A stretch of DNA of 64,000 bases, taken from NCBI GenBank assembly GCA_965208815.1, contig OZ242357.1, forward strand, positions 682,001 to 746,000. Direction: 5' to 3'. Shown here piece by piece: positions 17,300-26,262 of this stretch. Every line of letters begins with the position of its first letter. Position 1 is the first letter of the stretch. Origin of the DNA: Bin55 sp009840545. GTDB taxonomy: Bacteria > Pseudomonadota > Gammaproteobacteria > Pseudomonadales > Azotimanducaceae. A program made the position numbers and the translations under genes. The notes under the pieces are model-generated. The model had not been told where the DNA came from, made no database searches, and saw only the letters and a list, made by a program, of their open reading frames with translations.

Positions 17300-18193
17300 A
17301 TGGCAGTTAAACAGAAGCTTCGAAGTTCTCTAAATGAGAACTATGCGTTGCTAGTGTTGATTCTCTTAGTAGTGACCTTTTCTGCAACGGAATTAGATGC
17401 TCGTACCGTTATCAGAAAGGTCACCGACGACGAGGGAAATGTATACGAAGGAGAACTGCGGGACGGAGTCAGACATGGAACAGGGCGGATGGAGTGGGTG
17501 GACGGTACGGTCTATGAAGGTGACTTCCGAGAAGGCAAGATTCATGGGAATGGCAAGATGTCGGTTCCTGATGGTGAGGTCTATACAGGCACCTTCGAAA
17601 ACGGAATCCGGCACGGCTATGGGATTCTCGACTTTCTAAATGGGGATATTTACGAAGGGTCTTTTGTGAAGGGTGTGATTTCAGGCGAGGGTTCTTTTCA
17701 AGAGAAAGCTACCGGCGACTTCTATCGCGGACTCTTTCTAAGGGGGAAACGCCACGGCGAAGGGACGCTGTCCTATGAAGATGGCCGCACGTATCAAGGT
17801 TGGTTCCGAGAAGGGCTCAAAGAGGGATTCGGTGAGTTGTATCAGTCAGATGGCAACACCTACCGCGGGTTCTTTTCGCAAGATTTTCGTCACGGTGAAG
17901 GTGTACTGGACGACAGAGCACAGAACAGTCTGCATTTCCAAACATGGGACAACGGAGAGCTGGTCTCGAACGAACTGATAGAAGTCGTCGAGAACTGTCG
18001 ACTGGTCATCGAAGGACAGGAGTGGATGTTTAGCGGTGATCAATGTATTGACGGATTGGCGCATGGCGAGGGAAGAGCGGTCAACAAGGACGGTTCCGCA
18101 TACATCAGCTACGGGAAATTCGTTCTTGGAATTAGAACAAGTGGAGCCATAGTCTCGTTGACACGTCAGTCAGGCGGAACAAATGAAGATTAG
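17300..18193 (+). CDS. Exported MORN-repeat protein
   Basis: 297 residues. A hydrophobic segment at about 14-33 (YALLVLILLVVTFSATEL) is a signal peptide or anchor. It is followed by seven or so MORN repeats, seen in the rhythm YEGELRDGVRHGTGRMEW, YEGDFREGKIHGNGKM, YTGTFENGIRHGYGIL and on to about residue 215. The C-terminal 80 residues carry two cysteines (ENCRLVIEG, GDQCIDGLAHGEG) that could form a disulfide. Its last 11 bases overlap the kinase-like gene, so the two are translated together and their products probably work in one membrane complex. MORN repeats commonly bind membranes or proteins; the exact role here is unknown. Confidence 0.85.
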   Translation: MAVKQKLRSSLNENYALLVLILLVVTFSATELDARTVIRKVTDDEGNVYEGELRDGVRHGTGRMEWVDGTVYEGDFREGKIHGNGKMSVPDGEVYTGTFENGIRHGYGILDFLNGDIYEGSFVKGVISGEGSFQEKATGDFYRGLFLRGKRHGEGTLSYEDGRTYQGWFREGLKEGFGELYQSDGNTYRGFFSQDFRHGEGVLDDRAQNSLHFQTWDNGELVSNELIEVVENCRLVIEGQEWMFSGDQCIDGLAHGEGRAVNKDGSAYISYGKFVLGIRTSGAIVSLTRQSGGTNED

Positions 18194-20474
18194 CGGTTAC
18201 AAGATCTTGGAAACTCTCTCGACCCGGGCGTCGACGAGTGTATTCCTTGCGCTGGACGAACGAAATGACCGAAAAGTCGCCCTCAAGATAATTTCAGTCG
18301 AGAACGAAGGTGCTAGGATCCAGGCAGAAAATCTTCTTGATTGTGCGAAAGCGTTAAAAGCTGATCCCCATCCAAACGTGTGTCGGGTGCTGGACGAAGG
18401 CCAAGAGGGGAACACCACATACGTGGCGTACGAATGGTTGGGTTCTTTTGATCTCACCCAAGCTCTGGCGGCAGGGATGAGTATTACGCAGATTAAGGGG
18501 ATCTTTGTGAGACTAGCGAGGGCCGTGCAACACCTGGAGACGAATGGATTGGTTCATGGAGACATCAAACCGCAGAACATCCTTCTTCGGGACAATCTTG
18601 AGCCCATATTGATTGACGTCTCTGGCGGTTCCTTTGCATCCGGAAATCTGAGATCCAACTTAATCACGCCTGGCTACAGTAGCCCCGAATCAGTTCGAGG
18701 TACATCAGTTGATTCACATTCCGACATCTACTCTCTTGGAATCGTTATCTACCGAACACTTTGTGGAGAGGTCCCATGGATAGATGAATCGGGTATTGGG
18801 AGAGCTTCATCGCAGGAAGACACGGTTCCCCGCCTACCCGCCGAATACTTAGCACTTCAACCTGTTATCGACACTTGCCTTGCCTTTGAACCTCGTGAGC
18901 GAGAACTCGATCCAGAAGTCTTGAACAAGGCTTTTGATGATGTCGCAGCGACGACCATTCAATCTTCTTCAATTGTTCGTTCAGATCTCGTACGTTCTGA
19001 AGAACTAGCCATTGTCAATTTCGGCGGTGACCGTCGTACCTCTTCGGGATTTGATACCTTCAGTCCTCGACGACGCGCAGCCTATTTTGCCGCGACATTT
19101 TTGGGTCCAATCTTCTTGATTGCTGGAACTTGGATTGGCTATGTGGAGCGCAGTGCAATTCAAGAGTTTTTCTCCGGACTTGGAATTGTTGAGCATCCTG
19201 AATTCGAAGAAAGATGGAGAACGGCGGAAGCGCTTCAGTCCGATGCAAATCAGACGTTAAGTGCAATTACCTCAGCCTATAACCGTGTTCTTGAGGTCGC
19301 ACCAAATCATCAAGCTGCAATACGGGAGATAGATGACGTTCGCAATGCATGGAAACTCCAGATCTCTCAGTTCATAGAAGGGAACAATCTTACGCTTGCC
19401 CAATCGAGACTGGATGAGCTGGCACGCGTGTATCCTAACGATGAAGGCATCGACGACCTGTCGCAGCAGCTCTATCGGATGCGCCGCGCTGATCGGCTAA
19501 TGGACGACACCCGACGATTGCAAGAGCTACGAGGGACCGAGGATCAGGAGTCCTTGACTGCGATAATCCTTGCCTACAAGCAAATAGTTAGACAGCATCC
19601 CGATCATCCTGCAAGCGAGGAAGCACAGTCCCAGCTCAACATGCTGTCCAAGAGCATTGCAGAGATGTCACTTGAACAAACAAAACGCGGAAACTTGCCA
19701 CTTGCGAGAGACTTGCTGGGATTGGCTGTAGAGGCAAGTCCGGCGTCAGCGGACTTGCGGAGCGCTCAGGAAGAGTTGCAACAGGCCCAATCGCTACAAG
19801 AGGAGATTGAAGGTACATTGCAAGTTGCGGCAACTCATCGACAAGACGGCAGTTTAGTTTCGCCATTAGACGAAAATGCTTACGCTTCCTTCCAACGAGT
19901 TCTCGAGTTGGAGCCGGAAAACCAAGTCGCCATCAACGGACTGGCCGAAGTCGAAGCGAATGTGATGCTAAACCTCATCGCACTCATGGATGAACGGAGT
20001 TTAGATGAAGCAAACGAACTGATCGAAGCAGCAAGAGCTCAAGGCGTGTCGCAGGAATCCCTCGAGGAATTGGAAACGTTGCGGACTGATGAGCTCAGTC
20101 GAATTGCAGAAGCAGAAGACTTGTACGACGAAGCTGTAGAGCTCTACGAACAAGGGTATGTCACGAGACCAGATGAAGCCAATGCCCTGTTCAAACTAAA
20201 CCAAGCCCAATTGTTAGATCCGCGAAATGTAATGGTGCAGAGCCTCATTGATCAATGCGCCGATCGAATTGCCAAGGTCGCAAGAGACGCCTTTGAGGCT
20301 GGAATGACCGAGAGTGCACGCTGGTACTTGGACTTTGCGCTGAGTATCGAGAATTCAAACTCCGAGTGGCAGTCTTGGCATGAAGACTGGTTTCCGGGTG
20401 AGGATCTAGATTCAACTCAATCGAATTTGTTTGAACAACAACCCACCGTGACCGCGGAATCTATCGGCCAATGA
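18183..20474 (+). CDS. Ser/Thr-kinase-like membrane protein with degenerate motifs and a helical-repeat C-terminal half
   Basis: 763 residues. Residues 1-270 have the bacterial PknB-type kinase fold: ATP lysine K35 (VALKII), catalytic loop HGDIKPQN with D127, an APE-like GYSSPES and DIYSLGIVIY. However, the glycine loop is LSTRASTSVF with no glycine, and the metal-binding DFG is D145-V-S. The active state is therefore doubtful. One transmembrane helix lies at about 300-322 (FAATFLGPIFLIAGTWIGYV). The remaining about 440 residues are TPR/coiled-coil-like helical repeats placed outside the membrane (ELARVYPNDEGIDDL, LELEPENQVAINGLAEVEA). The overlap with the MORN gene suggests that the kinase-like domain senses or scaffolds together with it. 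Targets unknown. Confidence 0.82.
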   Translation: MKISGYKILETLSTRASTSVFLALDERNDRKVALKIISVENEGARIQAENLLDCAKALKADPHPNVCRVLDEGQEGNTTYVAYEWLGSFDLTQALAAGMSITQIKGIFVRLARAVQHLETNGLVHGDIKPQNILLRDNLEPILIDVSGGSFASGNLRSNLITPGYSSPESVRGTSVDSHSDIYSLGIVIYRTLCGEVPWIDESGIGRASSQEDTVPRLPAEYLALQPVIDTCLAFEPRERELDPEVLNKAFDDVAATTIQSSSIVRSDLVRSEELAIVNFGGDRRTSSGFDTFSPRRRAAYFAATFLGPIFLIAGTWIGYVERSAIQEFFSGLGIVEHPEFEERWRTAEALQSDANQTLSAITSAYNRVLEVAPNHQAAIREIDDVRNAWKLQISQFIEGNNLTLAQSRLDELARVYPNDEGIDDLSQQLYRMRRADRLMDDTRRLQELRGTEDQESLTAIILAYKQIVRQHPDHPASEEAQSQLNMLSKSIAEMSLEQTKRGNLPLARDLLGLAVEASPASADLRSAQEELQQAQSLQEEIEGTLQVAATHRQDGSLVSPLDENAYASFQRVLELEPENQVAINGLAEVEANVMLNLIALMDERSLDEANELIEAARAQGVSQESLEELETLRTDELSRIAEAEDLYDEAVELYEQGYVTRPDEANALFKLNQAQLLDPRNVMVQSLIDQCADRIAKVARDAFEAGMTESARWYLDFALSIENSNSEWQSWHEDWFPGEDLDSTQSNLFEQQPTVTAESIGQ

Positions 20475-20529
20475 CGGCTCCGTTGTGGCGATGCGCAACT
20501 AAACACTTGAGACCGAGACTTTACAGCTG

Positions 20530-21438
20530 ATGTCCAAGGAAATCCCCTTTGTTCGAGCTCTAGACTTCGAGTATGGTGTTGTAGACCAAGTATCTAACGG
20601 TATTCGACGGGTCATTGCGAAGAATCCGAGTGCGTTCACTTTCTATGGCACTGGAACCTACATCGTTGGCAAGGATCGCGTTGCCATCATTGATCCTGGG
20701 CCTCCAGACACACAGCACATACGGGCCGTGCTCGACGCGGTCCGGGGTGAAACTATCACTCACCTAGTAGTAACCCACACCCATATGGATCACTCTCCTG
20801 GGTGCCGACTGCTAAGGGACGAATGCGCCGCTGCTACCTATGGGTTTGGTCCTCACGGATCTGGACATGAGGACGATGATGTAGTTGTAGAAGAGGGTGG
20901 TGACATGGAGTTCGATCCAGACATAGTCGTAGCCGACAACGAACTCATTCAGGGAGATGATTGGACACTTCGTTGTGTGTACACCCCCGGACACACCTCC
21001 AATCACATGTGTTACGTCTACGAAGAGGAAAGAGCCCTATTTTCAGGTGACCACGTAATGGGTTGGTCGACCAGTGTCGTATCGCCACCGGACGGAGACA
21101 TGGAATCCTATATGAAGAGCTTGTATAAGCTGCTAGATGAAGATATTGCTACTTACTGGCCTACTCATGGTCCTCCGATCACAAATCCGCTACCCCACGT
21201 GGAGGGGTTTATTTCGCATCGCTTACAACGCGAAGCCCAGATCTTGGATCAGCTAAGTCATGGAGTACATCGAATTGCTGAAATGGTTCCTGTGATGTAT
21301 GCCAATGTGGACAGAGGACTCTACCGGGCTGCCGCGAGAAGTGTTTTTGCAGCGATTTGTTACATGGTCAAGAAAGGGAAGGTCGCAGTGAGAGGGGAGT
21401 TGACCGAAACCGCGGAGTTTCGACTAACTGGCAGCTAG
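20530..21438 (+). CDS. Metallo-beta-lactamase-fold hydrolase (LACTB2-like)
   Basis: 302 residues. The metal-binding signature is THTHMDHSPG (H83, H85, D87, H88), followed by GHTSNHMCYVYEEE, the bridging Asp in LFSGDHVMGW and the last His in YWPTHGPPI. A helical C-terminal domain (LPHVEGFISHRLQREAQIL...) matches the LACTB2-like group, whose known members act on RNA or thioesters. Start ATG 20530 is 55 bases after the kinase-like gene, on the same strand, so it may be in the same transcript, though a functional link is not evident. Its stop overlaps the convergent histidine kinase gene by four bases. Confidence 0.87.
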   Translation: MSKEIPFVRALDFEYGVVDQVSNGIRRVIAKNPSAFTFYGTGTYIVGKDRVAIIDPGPPDTQHIRAVLDAVRGETITHLVVTHTHMDHSPGCRLLRDECAAATYGFGPHGSGHEDDDVVVEEGGDMEFDPDIVVADNELIQGDDWTLRCVYTPGHTSNHMCYVYEEERALFSGDHVMGWSTSVVSPPDGDMESYMKSLYKLLDEDIATYWPTHGPPITNPLPHVEGFISHRLQREAQILDQLSHGVHRIAEMVPVMYANVDRGLYRAAARSVFAAICYMVKKGKVAVRGELTETAEFRLTGS

Positions 21439-23579
21439 GCTGTGGAGTGAGCCTCGGCTGAGGTAGTCGCAGACGCGGAGAGCAGTGGGATTTCCACGCC
21501 AATGGCTACGCCTGAACCATCGGCTAGATTAATGGCTCGTACATTGCCCCCATGAAACTCTGCGATGACTCGCACCACAAAGAGTCCCAATCCAAAGTGC
21601 AACTTACTTTGCTCTGCACGGTGACTGACCAAAGAGTTGAACACGTCATTCCAGTCGCCTCTAAAGGACGGTCCGCGATTGGCAACCGTGATTCGCAAGT
21701 TCTCGCGTCCGCGGTCAAGCTGCACCTTGATTGGGCTGTCGGGTCGGTGAAAGTCAATCGCGTTATCAATGATTTTGTCAAGCATTTGTTCGATATGAAA
21801 GTCCGAAACATTCGCAAGTGCTGGTCCTGGTGATCCGCGAAACACAAACTCTATTCCTGTTCGAGTTCCTTGAAGGTTTGCCACGTATCCTCTAACGAGT
21901 TCTTGAAGATCGATGACCTCGAGTTCCTCGTTCTTTAGGGAGTCCTCAAGACTGGCTGCGTCCGATAGGTTTTGAACAATGCTCCCGATTCGCAATACTC
22001 CTCGTCGCGCGCTTTGGACGTAACGTTCCTGTTCATCGGGATCTGATGTGCTTCTCAAGTTTTCCAGAGATGTACTTACAGTATTGAGTGGATTGTTTAT
22101 CTCGTGTCGCAAAGTACGAGGCATTTTTTGCAGGAATTCTTGATGCTGGTGCAGTCGGTCCAGCATGTTGTTAATTGATCTAGCTAGGTCTCCGATCTCA
22201 TCGCCGGAGCTCACTTCAGCATCGAACGATCGTGCTTTCAAGCGACCATGCTCGTCGATTGCTCGTGTTGCTGCTCTGCGCAAACGGTGAATTCGGTATG
22301 CAAGACGAATTGAATAACCCAATGCAACAACAATGACGATGCCAAAGGCAAGTAACGAGACAAAGAGAATCTGTCCAAAAGCCTTTTGCTGGAATGCAAG
22401 TATGTTCTCGATGTCTTGTTCCACGACCACCGCGCCCAGTATCTCGTTTTGAAATTGAACCGGATGAGCAGCAAGTATGGATGGAGCGCCAGTTGGAGAA
22501 ATACGACGAACTGCGTGCGGTTCTCCGCGGAGTGCAGATTCGATGGCTTCAGCTTCGAGACCTTCAGATTCCTCGATGGTGGGTTCTCTGAACTCTTCTC
22601 CCATAAACACCCGGTGCAGCAATGGCCTTAGGGCTCTAAAGAACCCTCGTAAAGGACGTGGTTCAAAGTTGGGTCCCGTTGCACTTGACTTACTGACATC
22701 GGTTTCGCCCCTCGTGCGCTGCTGGTTGTCGACTACAAGAATTCGCGTATTGACATAACCCAATCTCTCGATCAGATCTACGGTTTGCGCGGAACGATGA
22801 ATTACAAGATTGAAGCTTTCCGAATCACTGCTTGGAACCGTTCTTACTACGTCTCTAACTTCCCGAGTTTCCAAGTTGTCCACATCGACGAAAGAAATGG
22901 CAAAGTCTCGGTTTGTTCCCATCAGCGACAACGGAAACTCGAACTCGACATCCAATCCGTTTTCAGTCTCAAGAAGATAACCGCCTACATTGGTTATGGG
23001 AGTTTTTACATCGGTTGAACTGGGAGACAGTCGATAGGAAGTGGCTACTCCGGGGCTTGAGAATGTAAGTGCAATTTGTCCAGACTCACCTTCTTCAGTT
23101 TTGAAATCTATAAGCAGATGGTCAGCCTTGGTAACGTCAATCAATCCCGGGTCTCGATACACGTGCTCCATATCGCGAATGCGCAAGAATCCGAACAGCA
23201 TGTTGATTTTTTCACCTAGAACGAGATCAAACGATCCGTCTCCGTTACCAAAGGTTCGGAAATTCCGATCCAGATCTTGTCCCCAGTCCGATGAATCACC
23301 ATCAACTAGGATGCTGCCAGCAATTGGTTGAGCGAAAAGATGTTCATAGTCTTCGAGTTGCACGGGCAAGTCGTTGAAGAGATCTACTCTGTTATGCAGC
23401 AGGAATGCAACAGTACTGGCAGTCTGTCGTTGGGTGTTTTCCTGCCCTTGAACAAGAAGGCGTTCCATTTCGACCAACTGAACGTACCCAAGCCACGGCA
23501 CGACCAAGAGAACTACCGCAAAAAGCAAGAGTAGCTTGATACGTAATTTTGGCCCTCGAAAACGAGAACGAAGTTTCAC
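21435..23579 (-). CDS. Sensor histidine kinase, resembling the dedicated-sortase-system kinase (PdsS-like)
   Basis: 714 residues. Order of parts: transmembrane helix (about 14-32), a long periplasmic region of about 380 residues with a CBM9/DOMON-like stretch (SILVDGDSSDWGQDL), a second helix (ILFVSLLAFGIVIVVALGYSI), HAMP, phosphoacceptor H-box MPRTLRHEINNPLNTV (His near 490), and a HATPase with DNAIDFHR (N-box) and HFGLGLFVV (G-box). Length and layout match the marine proteobacterial kinases paired with a dedicated sortase, as I remember the family. The response regulator gene is immediately upstream on the same strand, 9 bases apart. No sortase or LPXTG-type target gene is in the window, so it is either an orphan or its partner is elsewhere. 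Confidence 0.8.
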   Translation of the reverse strand: MKLRSRFRGPKLRIKLLLLFAVVLLVVPWLGYVQLVEMERLLVQGQENTQRQTASTVAFLLHNRVDLFNDLPVQLEDYEHLFAQPIAGSILVDGDSSDWGQDLDRNFRTFGNGDGSFDLVLGEKINMLFGFLRIRDMEHVYRDPGLIDVTKADHLLIDFKTEEGESGQIALTFSSPGVATSYRLSPSSTDVKTPITNVGGYLLETENGLDVEFEFPLSLMGTNRDFAISFVDVDNLETREVRDVVRTVPSSDSESFNLVIHRSAQTVDLIERLGYVNTRILVVDNQQRTRGETDVSKSSATGPNFEPRPLRGFFRALRPLLHRVFMGEEFREPTIEESEGLEAEAIESALRGEPHAVRRISPTGAPSILAAHPVQFQNEILGAVVVEQDIENILAFQQKAFGQILFVSLLAFGIVIVVALGYSIRLAYRIHRLRRAATRAIDEHGRLKARSFDAEVSSGDEIGDLARSINNMLDRLHQHQEFLQKMPRTLRHEINNPLNTVSTSLENLRSTSDPDEQERYVQSARRGVLRIGSIVQNLSDAASLEDSLKNEELEVIDLQELVRGYVANLQGTRTGIEFVFRGSPGPALANVSDFHIEQMLDKIIDNAIDFHRPDSPIKVQLDRGRENLRITVANRGPSFRGDWNDVFNSLVSHRAEQSKLHFGLGLFVVRVIAEFHGGNVRAINLADGSGVAIGVEIPLLSASATTSAEAHSTA

Positions 23580-23588
23580 AGCGTGCGG

Positions 23589-24287
23589 CTAGGCGTTCCA
23601 GCGGTAGCCGAAACCGTACTCGCTCTTAATAGCGGAAAAGTTGGAATCCACACTCTCAAATTTCTTGCGAATGTTCCGAATGTGTGTATTTATGGTGTTG
23701 TTGGTTACAAAACTCTGGTTGGTCGACTCCATCAATGACTCATAGGTAACCGCATGCCCTGGCTGTCGAACCAGCTTGGCGAGCATTTTGAACTCCGTGC
23801 CCGATAGATCGATTCTGTGTTCCTTCCAGGACACCAACAAAGCGTCTTGATCCAAGCGAAGTTCGCCAATATCCATTGTTCTTGTACGAAATCGTTCGTC
23901 GGTGCTGGATCTCACTTGCTCAATGCGCAGTAGCGATGCGATACGTTCAGTCAAGTAGTCGAGAGAAATGGGTTTGGGAAGATAGTCCCAAGCCCCGAGA
24001 CGCAATCCCGAAATCTTGTCAATTTCGTCGATGCGCTCGGTGAGAAATATCACCGGTAGGTCCGGGGAACGTGTTAGTAGTTCTCGACAGATTTCAAACC
24101 CGGCATCCATTTCATCCCCTAGGATGATGTCGAGCACAGCCAAGTCGGGCAGGGATCGATTAAAACCGGCAAGGGCGGACTGCCTATCCGCGAACGCAAC
24201 GACCTCATAGCCGCGTTTGCTGATGGCATCTTTATAGTTTGCGCGCTGGTCTGGTTCGTCTTCTACTACTGCAATTCGCTTCGGCAT
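23589..24287 (-). CDS. OmpR-type response regulator, resembling the dedicated-sortase-system regulator (PdsR-like)
   Basis: 232 residues. The receiver domain has acidic pair E9/D10 in VVEDE, phospho-acceptor D53 in LAVLDIILGDE, T in FLTERID and K in YLPKPIS. A winged-helix DNA-binding domain follows (LSGTEFKMLAKLV, NTINTHIRNIRKKF). The phrases ILGDEMDAGFEICREL and SGLRLGAWDYL are characteristic of the regulators that accompany proteobacterial dedicated sortases. The usual GADDYLTK is altered to GAWDYLPK. First gene of the two-component operon, followed by the kinase. Its regulon is unknown; autoregulation is plausible, but no operator was identified. Confidence 0.85.
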   Translation of the reverse strand: MPKRIAVVEDEPDQRANYKDAISKRGYEVVAFADRQSALAGFNRSLPDLAVLDIILGDEMDAGFEICRELLTRSPDLPVIFLTERIDEIDKISGLRLGAWDYLPKPISLDYLTERIASLLRIEQVRSSTDERFRTRTMDIGELRLDQDALLVSWKEHRIDLSGTEFKMLAKLVRQPGHAVTYESLMESTNQSFVTNNTINTHIRNIRKKFESVDSNFSAIKSEYGFGYRWNA

Positions 24288-24543
24288 CCCAATCTGGCGT
24301 CCGTGTTGTCCTGTGATTTTGCGACTGGTTAGTTTGGTTCTAGGTGCCTAGTTTGACTTCATGATACGTCCAAGTGGGACAACAAGTAGCCAAGTGTGCA
24401 TCTCCCAAGAAAGACCGAGGTCCCTCGCAGCTTAGAACACTTTGAAATCAAGAGGTTCATTCTGCTTTATTGGTCCGTGAAGCTAGTCATCTCAATTGCA
24501 AGGCCCAATACTCTCAGAAATTCAATCAGTTAAGGCATGATAA

Positions 24544-25353
24544 CTATGAGTACTTGCTTCGAATTCGTTGAAACTCAACTTCTGCTTCATTGGCTTGTGC
24601 GCGTATCTCGCCACGGTCATTTCCCAATGCTATTTGAGCGAGAGCCCACGAGTGCTCTCGAGCTTGAAACAACAGCCTAGTGAGCGCCAGATACTCTGAA
24701 TTGTGCTGCGAACGCGAATAGAGAGCCGCGCACGTGTCAAATTCGTCATCCGAATAGCCCAAACCGTAGCATAGATTCACGAGGTCGAAGAGACCTTCAT
24801 TGTCGCCAGCAAATTCCCAATCCAGCGTTACGACGGAACCGTCAGTCGTCCTAACTATGTTGTAGGGGTTTAAGTCATTGTGGCACCCGACTTCCAGCAG
24901 GGGTCGCCACTGAGTGGTCTCGACAAATTCCCTCAGTTCATTCTTGATTCCGGACTTCATGAAGTGATCTAAACAAATTGCAACGGGATTGTGAGTCCTA
25001 ATTCCTTTAGGAATAACTGCGTGGATTTCACGAAGGTACTGTGCGCTTTCTTCGACGTTGAACGGAGCTTGAACAAGAAGTGATCCCTTGGTCAGCTCCG
25101 TGACCATGTGTCCAGTTGAACGGTCATAGGCGACTAGTCTAGGAGCGAGTGGCAGGTTGAGGTAAGAGATCTCGGCGTCTGGCCAAGGCGGTGCTCGAAG
25201 ACAGAGGCGTAGAACATAGTCATGGTGCCCGATGTGCACATGATAATTTTGGTTACTGTAGCCACCTGTTAGGTAGTTAATCTCGACAACGTGGGATTGA
25301 TCGGGCAGCAATCTCTCCAACACATCCAGAATCTCGCCTACATGGTGTTTCAT
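24544..25353 (-). CDS. Choline/aminoglycoside-kinase-like phosphotransferase
   Basis: 269 residues with the APH/choline-kinase fold. LTGGYSNQNYHV is the nucleotide loop, YVLRLCLR holds the ATP-binding Arg/Lys position, HNDLNPYNI is the Brenner motif with the catalytic Asp, and LDWEFAGDNEGLFDLVNL is the metal-binding segment. The set resembles choline/ethanolamine kinases more than antibiotic kinases. It stands alone between the two-component operon and a pseudogene, so the substrate cannot be inferred from neighbours. Length is slightly short for the family (usually about 290-310). Confidence 0.82.
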   Translation of the reverse strand: MKHHVGEILDVLERLLPDQSHVVEINYLTGGYSNQNYHVHIGHHDYVLRLCLRAPPWPDAEISYLNLPLAPRLVAYDRSTGHMVTELTKGSLLVQAPFNVEESAQYLREIHAVIPKGIRTHNPVAICLDHFMKSGIKNELREFVETTQWRPLLEVGCHNDLNPYNIVRTTDGSVVTLDWEFAGDNEGLFDLVNLCYGLGYSDDEFDTCAALYSRSQHNSEYLALTRLLFQAREHSWALAQIALGNDRGEIRAQANEAEVEFQRIRSKYS

Positions 25354-25549
25354 CGGGATACAAGGACTCGTTGAAGCGTATCAGGCATGACAGGATCGGC
25401 GTTTTCGCAATTGCAAACCAACCCCATTCGTTTAGTCACGAATGAGTTGGTTACTCATGGCCACCGGATATTATGGCGTTTGACGTGTACTTTCCGATTC
25501 TAGTGGGCGCACCCGGCACGCAGCGAAACGGCAGGAGGAGGTAGCGTAG

Positions 25550-26146
25550 ATGGATCGTAGAAGGAAGCCGCGTCGCATGCGAGTCGATAGCGACAATCTC
25601 ATATTGAGTCCGTTCAAAGAACGAGATATGGACCGTTTTGTCGAGGGAATGGAGGGACAGAGCGATGCTGTGGATGAATATGATTGGTTCGGCAACATCG
25701 ACGCGGTCATCAAGCGAGAACGGCGCGCAAGCCGAAGAAGCGCGTTCAAGATGTTTGTGTCTTATCAAGATGATGTATCGATTTTCGACAATCCTGGTTT
25801 GCGACTCCAGATTTTCTCCCGTGACACAAAGTGCTGGATGGGCTATGTAGCCATTTATGACGCTCGATGAAATGTCGAGAGTGCTGCAATAGACTACTAC
25901 TTGCTAAATCAATATTAGAGGCGGGAAGTTGCAACTGAGGCAGTCAAAGCGACACTCGGATACTGCTGGGACGTGCTAAAACTTCATCGAATCGAGGCAA
26001 CCATAGAAGAAGGAAACGTACGCAGTCTTCGGTTCGCTGAGAGCATTGGCATGACCTTCGAAGGAATTCGACGGCATGGGGCAAATATAAATGGCCAATG
26101 GAAGAACTTGCGCTTGTATTCGAAATTGGCTATTGAAGATCCATAA
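25550..26146 (+). pseudogene. RimJ/RimL-type GNAT acetyltransferase with two in-frame stop codons
   Basis: One frame of 199 codons runs from ATG 25550 to TAA 26146 but contains TGA at 25868 and TAG at 25916. Before the stops: NLILSPFKERDMDRFVEGM and MGYVAIYDAR. Between them: NVESAAIDYYLLNQY. After: RREVATEAVKATLGYCWDVLKLHRIEATIEEGNVRS, FAESIGMTFEGIRRHGA and NLRLYSKLAIEDP. The acetyl-CoA loop (RREVATEA, normally xRGxATEA) and the LHRIEA strand are unmistakable. TAG sits where the family usually has Trp (YWGRG). No frameshift is needed, so this is a recently dead gene or, less likely, a readthrough case. It follows the choline-kinase-like gene and faces the other way. Confidence 0.85.
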
Positions 26147-26262
26147 GCAAGTCCCCAACCTGGACCAAACCAGTTTTGCTGACTCTTGATTGTCCTAACG
26201 GATGGGCTTCGAATTGTCACTCTCGCTGGAAACCAGACTTGTACTCGGTGCTTCCCAGTGAG

